From Anolis sagrei (lineage: Eukaryota > Chordata > Lepidosauria > Squamata > Anolidae): a stretch of 64,000 nucleotides of DNA. Under the pieces are notes generated by a model, which searched no databases, was not told the DNA's origin, and saw only the letters and a list, made by a program, of their open reading frames with translations. The position numbers and the translations under genes are program-made. The stretch's first letter is position 1; each line of letters starts with the position of its first letter. Shown piece by piece: positions 58,441-64,000 of the stretch. Where the stretch lies: contig NC_090023.1 of NCBI RefSeq assembly GCF_037176765.1, positions 202,958,506-203,022,505 on the forward strand, in the 5' to 3' direction.

Positions 58441-59250
58441 TAAAATTAATCTATTGTGTCCAAAAATTATTCCATGTACCTTTGAAGTATTTTTCTTTGA
58501 ATAATATGTAAATGAGATCTTTATAGTGTCTTACATTGTTCTTCCTCCCCTTGCGACTTTCTCTGCTGTCCTTATGCAACTTTTAATCCTGTGATTGCAG
58601 CAGACGTGTCAGTGAGCAGCATGAAATGTAATGAATATCAGGAAGAGCAGGAGGAAAGGAGAACAAGAGCAGGCACTCCACAGCATCAATGTATTTCTTC
58701 ATAATGCAACATCCACAGCCAGGAAGGCATATGGAGTAAAGGATGTGGATGTGCAGACAAGATGAAAGAAAGAAAAAAAGAGGAAAAAAAGAAAGGAGTG
58801 GATGAGGGAGTCAAGCTGAGTAAAGGGAGCAAAGACAAAATTAGGTGTAGGAGGAGGTGTTGACAACATGGACTTTAAGAGGAAAGGAGATCAAACAGAT
58901 GAAAGATTTGTAAGGAGGATGGAAGAAACAGGATAAGGGAGATGAATAGTGACATGGACAACAATGCTGGAGATAAATTAAAAAGAGGTGGGATGATCTT
59001 AAAAAAGAGAAAGATCAGCAAGTGAAAAGCGTGAGGGGAAAAGAAAAAAGGAGTGAGGAAAGAAAGAATGTAGCAGATCCTTCAGGATGGATGGTTTTGG
59101 ATTAGCATTGCCTTTTGTGGATTTCAAACAAAAGTATAATAGAATACAAAAAGATCAAATTTGTGACACTGGCTATATATTTTTAAATAATTGTGTAAGT
59201 GATATAGCCCTTTCCTGATAATTGTAAACATTGGGCTGGTTCATATTTGG
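58441..59250. other. Gene-free DNA with a purine-rich stretch
   Basis: 58740-59080 is A/G-rich (gaaagaaagaaaaaaagagg...) without a regular unit. No gene. Confidence 0.5.
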
Positions 59251-59254
59251 AGAT

Positions 59255-59480
59255 ATAGGATGTTTTCTCATCAACATTATAGAATGGAGGCCAATTATCC
59301 GATCTGCTCCTGCAGAATTCTGGGAAATGTAGTTTAGGGAAGCTGAGGACCTCTCTAGCTGAGAACTCCAAAGACTCTGCCATGAACTACATTTCCCAAA
59401 ATTCTTTAGGAGAAACTTGGAATATTGGCAGATGATATCCTCCGTTCTATAATGCTGGTGGGAAAATGTTAATAGTTTTT
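59255..59480. mobile_element. Palindromic MITE ('gggaaatgtagtt' core)
   Basis: The left arm 'cattatagaatggaggccaattatccgatctg ... attctgggaaatgtagtt' is complementary to 'aactacatttcccaaaattc ... cagatgatatcctccgttctataatg'. About 225 bp. Confidence 0.7.
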
Positions 59481-59689
59481 CAGGAAATTTAGACTCAAGC
59501 TGTATATGGTTTTATAGTCATAACCATTACTCTGAATTGTGTCTAAACACAAACTAGTAGCCATTGAAGCTATTTTAATAAGGAGTTCCATGTTTCCTGT
59601 AACCAGTCAAAATCAATAGTCTGGTTGCATCATTGGACCCATTGAAGTTTTGGAAGTCTCCAAATGCGGCCTCACATAAGACCTCATTA

Positions 59690-59890
59690 GACAGGGTGAA
59701 TTTAGCATTCTAGGAGGCTTTCACCCCATCATATTGCACAACAATATGCAATGCCCATGCCGGACATTGCATATTGTTGTGTGAGTTCTGGCAGAAGCCC
59801 AGCCCCCAAGCAGGGTGAAAATGTCACCGGACGCTTTCCTCCCAACATGGGACCTCTTTGCAAGGGCAATGTTTTCCTCGTGTGATGGGA
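59690..59890. repeat. Inverted-repeat patch, possible MITE
   Basis: The core inverted repeat 59737-59753 / 59765-59781 is 17 of 17 (cacaacaatatgcaatg). Outer pieces 'tttcaccc' and 'gggtgaaa' also pair. Confidence 0.55.
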
Positions 59891-59907
59891 AAGGCATTAG
59901 AATTGTA

Positions 59908-59978
59908 GATTCATAGAGTTGGAAGAGACCTCATGTGCCAACCAGTCCAACCCCCTGCCAAGAAGCAGGAACCAGTCA
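59908..59978 (-). mobile_element. CR1 3' end fragment
   Basis: 'gattcatagagttggaagagacctcatgtgcc ... cagtccaaccccctgccaagaagcagg' is the last 70 bases of CR1 reversed. Confidence 0.75.
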
Positions 59979-60103
59979 AATTACTTAGAGAGAGCTAGGC
60001 ACAGGGCAACAGATTTGCCCCACAGCCCCTCTATTTTTTCTTGGATGCCAGGTGAAGCAGGATGCTTTGCCTGACCTTTATGATTTTTTTCCCACATATT
60101 TGT

Positions 60104-61617
60104 TGTTGTTCATTCGTTCAGTCGTCTCCGACTCTTCGTGACCTCATGGACCAGCCTACGCCAGAGCTCCCTGTCGGCCGTTACCACCCCCAGCTCCCTC
60201 AAGGTCAGTCCAGTCACTTCAAGGATGCCATCCATCCATCTTGCCCTTGGTCGGCCCCTCTTCCTTTTGCCTTCCACTTTCCCCAGCATAATTGTCTTCT
60301 CTAGGCTTTCCTGTCTCCTCATGATGTGGCCAAAGTACTTCAACTTTGTCTCTAGTATCTTTCCCTCCAGTGAGCAGTCGGGCTTTATTTCCTGGAGGAT
60401 GGACTGGTTGGATCTTCTCGCAGTCCAAGGCACTCTCAGCACTTTCCTCCAACACCACAGCTCAAAAGCATCGATCTTCCTTCGCTCAGCCTTCCCTAAG
60501 GTCCAGCTCTCACATCCGTAGGTTACTACAGGGAATACCATGGCTTTGACTAGGCGGATCTTTGTTGCCAGTCTGATGTCTCTACTCTTCACTATTTTAT
60601 CAAGACTGGACATTGCTCTCCTCCCAAGAAGTAAGCGTCTTCTGATTTCCTGGCTACAGTCTGCATCTGCAGTAATCTTTGCACCTAGAAATACAAAGTC
60701 TGTCACGGCCTCCACGGTTTCTCCCTCTATTTTCCAGTAGTCAATCATTCTTGTTGCCATAATCTTGGTTTTTTTGACATTTAGCTGCAACCCGGCTTTT
60801 GCGCTTTCTTCTTTCACCTTGATTAGAAGACTCCTCAGCTCCTCCTCGCTTTCGGCCATCAGAGTGGTGTCATCTGCATATCTGAGGTTGTTAATGTTTC
60901 TTCCAGCAATTTTCACCCCAGCTTTGCATTCATCCAGCCCCGCACATCGCATGATGTGCTCTGCATACAAGTTAAAAAGGTTGGGTGAGAGGATGCAGCC
61001 TTGCCGTACGCCTTTCCCAATCTTGAACCAGTCTGTTGTTCCGTGGTCAGTTCTGACTGTTGCTACTTGGTCCTTGTACAGATTCCTCAGGAGAGAGACA
61101 AGGTGGCTTGGTATGCCCATCCCACCAAGAACTTGCCACAATTTATTATGATCCACACAGTCAAAGGCTTTAGAATAGTCAATGAAGCAGAAGTAGATGT
61201 TTTTCTGAAACTCCCTGCCTTTCTCCATTATCCAGCGGATATTGGCAATCTGGTCTCTCGTTCCTCTGCCTTTTCTAAACCCAGCTTGAACATCTGGCAA
61301 CTCTCGCTCCATGTATTGCTGGAGTCTTCCTTGTAGGATCTTGAGCATTACCTTACTGGCATGAGAAATAAGGGCCACTGTACGGAAGTTTGAGCAGTCT
61401 TTCGCATTTCCCTTTTTTGGTATGGGGATATAAGTTGATTTTTTCCAGTCTGATGGCCATTCTTGTGTTTTCCATATTTGCTGGCAAATGGCATGCATCA
61501 CCTTGACAGCATCATCTTTTAAGATTTTAAACAGTTCAGCTGGGATCCCATCATCTCCTGCTGCCTTGTTGTTAGCAATGCTTCTTAAGGCCCATTCAAC
61601 CTCACTCCTCAGGATGT
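60104..61617 (-). mobile_element. Bov-B (RTE) LINE, 5'-truncated, frame still open
   Basis: Non-LTR retrotransposon ORF2 C-terminal two thirds on the minus strand. The frame is open from the truncation point near 61618 to the stop at 60110, about 500 codons. Visible: 'GDDGIPAELFKIL', 'WPSDWKKSTYIPIPKKGN', 'QAGFRKGRGTRDQI', 'FIDYSKAFDCVDH', 'GVRQGCILSP', catalytic YADD in 'NLRYADDTTLM', then 'YGCESWTLGK', 'WCWRKVLRVPWTARRSN', 'YFGHIMRR' and 'RELWRRLVHEVTKSRRRLNE'. The 3' tail is 'gaacaacaacaaa'. An exact 11-base target duplication CACATATTTGT lies at 60093-60103 and 61618-61628. It sits inside a worn L2 3' end. It lacks the endonuclease half, so it cannot move by itself, but the intact frame suggests recent insertion. 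Confidence 0.92.
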
Positions 61618-61628
61618 CACATATTTGT

Positions 61629-61690
61629 ATCCCACCCTTTTCACCCTAAAAGAGGACTCAGGGTGGAAAAGGGGACTTAGGGAGCTCATA
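61629..61690 (-). mobile_element. L2-type LINE 3' scrap, target of the Bov-B insertion
   Basis: 'tatcccacccttttcaccctaaaagaggactcagggtgg' is an L2 3' end reversed. Its other side is the T-rich sequence before 60093. Confidence 0.5.
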
Positions 61691-62640
61691 TGATGACACT
61701 CATAAAATGATATGGTGACCCAAATGAGATGCAATTAACGCATCTGACATCTCCAGAAACGCACAAGCTGATGCAATAGTTTGAATAGGATGGGAACAAA
61801 ATTGAACCCTGAAAAACCTCACAGACCAATAGCCAGAGTGTCAGACGTTCCCTGGCATGAGCCTCTGAGTTTCAGCATTCCAAGAAGGGCCAGGGCCATT
61901 GTGGCAGAATGCCTCTAAGTTCTGTCCCAGAGTGATGGCCCAGTTAATAGCAGAGCGAGCCATATTGCTGTGATCTAAAGAAAATCCTTGTTCCAGATTA
62001 TGTATTTGATTTTGGGGGAAATCCTCCATTAGAACTAAACAAAATTGATATACTTTTACACTGCATTGTTATCCACCTCCTAATTCTCAAACTTGTGAAT
62101 GCAATTTATGCTACCGTGTGGTTTAATTTCATTTTCTCATTCTAGAGCATTTTTTTTTAGCTTTTTGTTCCATTGTGTTTTGATCAGGAAAAGCTATGAT
62201 ACCAATGTACTAAAATATATGAAGGAGTTTTTCAAAAATCAAACATACAATAGTGCATAGGTCTAGATGGCCTTAGTTTGACTCTGTGAATTCGACCAAG
62301 ATTGTCAAGTTAGGATTTCTACCTCCTTTTTCTGACTGGATCTCATCAATAACCTCCAAATACCAGCTAGGTATATCATAATCTTCTCTCCATACCTGGA
62401 TTAGTGCAAATAATTGATCATTTCTTTTTTTGGTAAGAACTTGTTCAAATTGGTAGATTTCTCCATATATTTGACAGAAAGTATTTGAGATGTAACCAAA
62501 TTAGATGAAAGTTGTTAGACTTCAGATGAAGGTGAGAACTAGGATGATGTGGACCAGCAGGAGAAATTAGAGAAGATCAGGAGACTCTGTCTGCTGCTCC
62601 TCATCTGGGGCCAATCACAGAAAAGGAGTCCTCCAACATG
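61691..62640. other. Gene-free DNA, nothing recognised
   Basis: AT-rich; no repeat family or gene recognised. Confidence 0.5.
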
Positions 62641-62644
62641 GACT

Positions 62645-63041
62645 GGGTCTACACTGCTCTTTATCCTAGGATCTGATTCCAGATTAGCTTCTTATCCCAG
62701 ATTACCTGGCAGCCAGGCCCGTAGCCAGGATTTTTATTGGGGGGCGGTGAGTCTGAGTGAAAGAGGGTTTACCCTAGCAAACCTTTTATATCGTTACCCC
62801 AATACCCCCATGCATATGAGATATATTGAGCATGGTGAACGGATCATGATATGAATAAACATAACAGTCTAAATAATGTACCAGTAAGGCCTTTTTGCAG
62901 ACCACCATGAGAATTTCGGGGGGCCCCCAAAGCCGCCCTCCCCCCAGCTACATGCCTGCTGGCAGCATAGACTCATATAATCCTGTTCAAAGCAGATAAT
63001 CTGGGATCAGATCCTGGGATATAGAACAGTGCAGATCCAAC
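62645..63041. mobile_element. Palindromic MITE interrupted by a hAT element
   Basis: The left part 'ctacactgctctttatcctaggatctgattccagattagc' is complementary to the right part 'gataatctgggatcagatcctgggatatagaacagtgcag'. The insert at 62714-62958 lies at its middle. Confidence 0.65.
62714..62958 (+). mobile_element. Small hAT element, 245 bp, exact 8-bp TSD
   Basis: Ends CAGGCCCGTAGCCAGG and CCAGCTACATGCCTG as in the copy at 25499. The 8-base duplication CTGGCAGC is at 62706-62713 and 62959-62966. The interior 'ttaccctagcaaaccttttatatcg' matches the other copy. Non-autonomous. Confidence 0.88.
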
Positions 63042-64000
63042 CATGGATTCATCTTCATACCTCTGGATCAAGAAGAGAGATACTGAACCTCCTTACCCTT
63101 GGGAGATACCCTGTCAGAAGAAACATCTTGAAATAAGCCAGCTGTGTCAAAATGTGAAGCTTAAAGAGGACCTAACAAGGCAGATCTTATTTTGCTCATG
63201 ACTAGCACCACACATTCTGACAATTGGGTATAAAAGATTGAAGCCGGGGATATGGGGTTGTTGGGTTTACTCTATGTACTTCCCACCTATGTTATTGTGA
63301 ATTCCTTACTCTTGAATTACCTTGGCTTTTTTGACAATGGTGTACTCTCAAGATTCTTGTTTGGTTTTTTCCTTGAAAATCATGAAGGCATCTTTTTATC
63401 TGACTTTGGATTGTTCTTTGGCCAATTTTCTTGCTTGCTTATTTGACCACTAGCACCTTATAACTCTCTTTGCTTTGATACCAGACTGCCTCTACTCTGT
63501 CTTGCCTGATTTAGGGCTGCCTGCCACCTGACTTAAAAACAGGTAGGAAATCTTACAGCTCATCTCAATTTTCTAAAACACAATTTGTTGTGGAAAGGTT
63601 TGAGACAGCTTCTTTTCCGATATCTCACAACTCTAGATTGAGATTTCTTGGTCCTCAGTTCACATTGTTTGTTCTGTGACAAACATCTCTGCTTATGGAC
63701 TAAATGGAAGGCCAAAGGGGAGAAGCTGAGTCAGAAAGAGCCTGGTTATTGTTTTTACAAACAGTTAAAAACACAGTTGTTTTTTTTAAACAATATGAGC
63801 TTTTAATGAAAGGCATGAAAAGTTTTGAATAATAATTTACCACCATGTCAGCTCCAATGTGAGGTAATATGGATTCCAAAATCAAGAGATGTGCTAAGTT
63901 GGCTCTCCTTTTTCTGGTATGACCATGCCTTAGGATATGTTTTCCTCAACTCATTTCTCTGAAACTCATTACTTTCATACTCCATTTTTGTATGAAAAAA
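63042..64000. other. Gene-free DNA, nothing recognised
   Basis: AT-rich to the window end; open frames are short and lack family features. Confidence 0.5.

Overview
The window looks like nuclear DNA of a squamate reptile, most likely an iguanian lizard such as Anolis. This rests on the mix of repeats (CR1, Bov-B/RTE and L2 LINEs, a Sauria-type SINE with a Bov-B-like tail, Penelope-like fragments, SPIN-like and other hAT MITEs, Helitron-like elements, and a Gypsy chromovirus) together with two vertebrate neuropeptide receptors. The assignment comes from recognising families by memory; no database was searched. There is no sign of prokaryotic, organellar or viral-genome DNA.

Host genes. Only two protein-coding genes can be supported. 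Both lie on the + strand, and each has its whole coding region in one exon: a prolactin-releasing-peptide receptor (PRLHR/GPR10 type) at 35503-36555 and a second, diverged receptor of the same family at 55342-56373. They sit about 19 kb apart with only repeats and unassigned DNA between them, so they read as a tandem pair of paralogues. Both keep the class-A fold and a hydrophobic PDZ-type tail (SVVI, SVVL). The second has NSFLY in place of the usual NPxxY in TM7.

Layout. 1-5.4 kb: end of a SPIN-like composite element, nested palindromic MITEs and a tRNA-type SINE. 6.9-14.2 kb: a CR1 LINE (+) interrupted by an incomplete Gypsy chromovirus (-) and by a short 5'-truncated LINE (-) with an 11-bp target duplication. 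15.46-17.64 kb: a Helitron-like element filled with three different tandem arrays. 17.7-19.1 kb: a mariner-type MITE, then a CR1 copy split by a hAT MITE that itself holds a Bov-B tail. 19-35 kb: gene-free DNA with MITEs, Penelope-like, SINE and LINE scraps. 35.5-36.6 kb: receptor 1. 37-55 kb: LINE/SINE/MITE scraps, a second SPIN-like composite inside a SINE, a long perfect-looking hairpin, a Sauria SINE and a second Helitron-like element. 55-56.5 kb: receptor 2 with a plausible 5' non-coding exon. 57.9-64 kb: AT-rich duplication, palindromic MITEs, and a 1.5-kb Bov-B LINE whose reading frame is still open.

The most informative non-gene signals are: the self-complementary primer site of the Gypsy element; exact 8-bp target duplications defining a small hAT family (two copies); Helitron-type ends around a 2.2-kb array of satellites; and one internal repeat module shared by hAT-type and Helitron-type elements. 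I did not find a convincing wholly new system; the receptor pair is the best functional lead.
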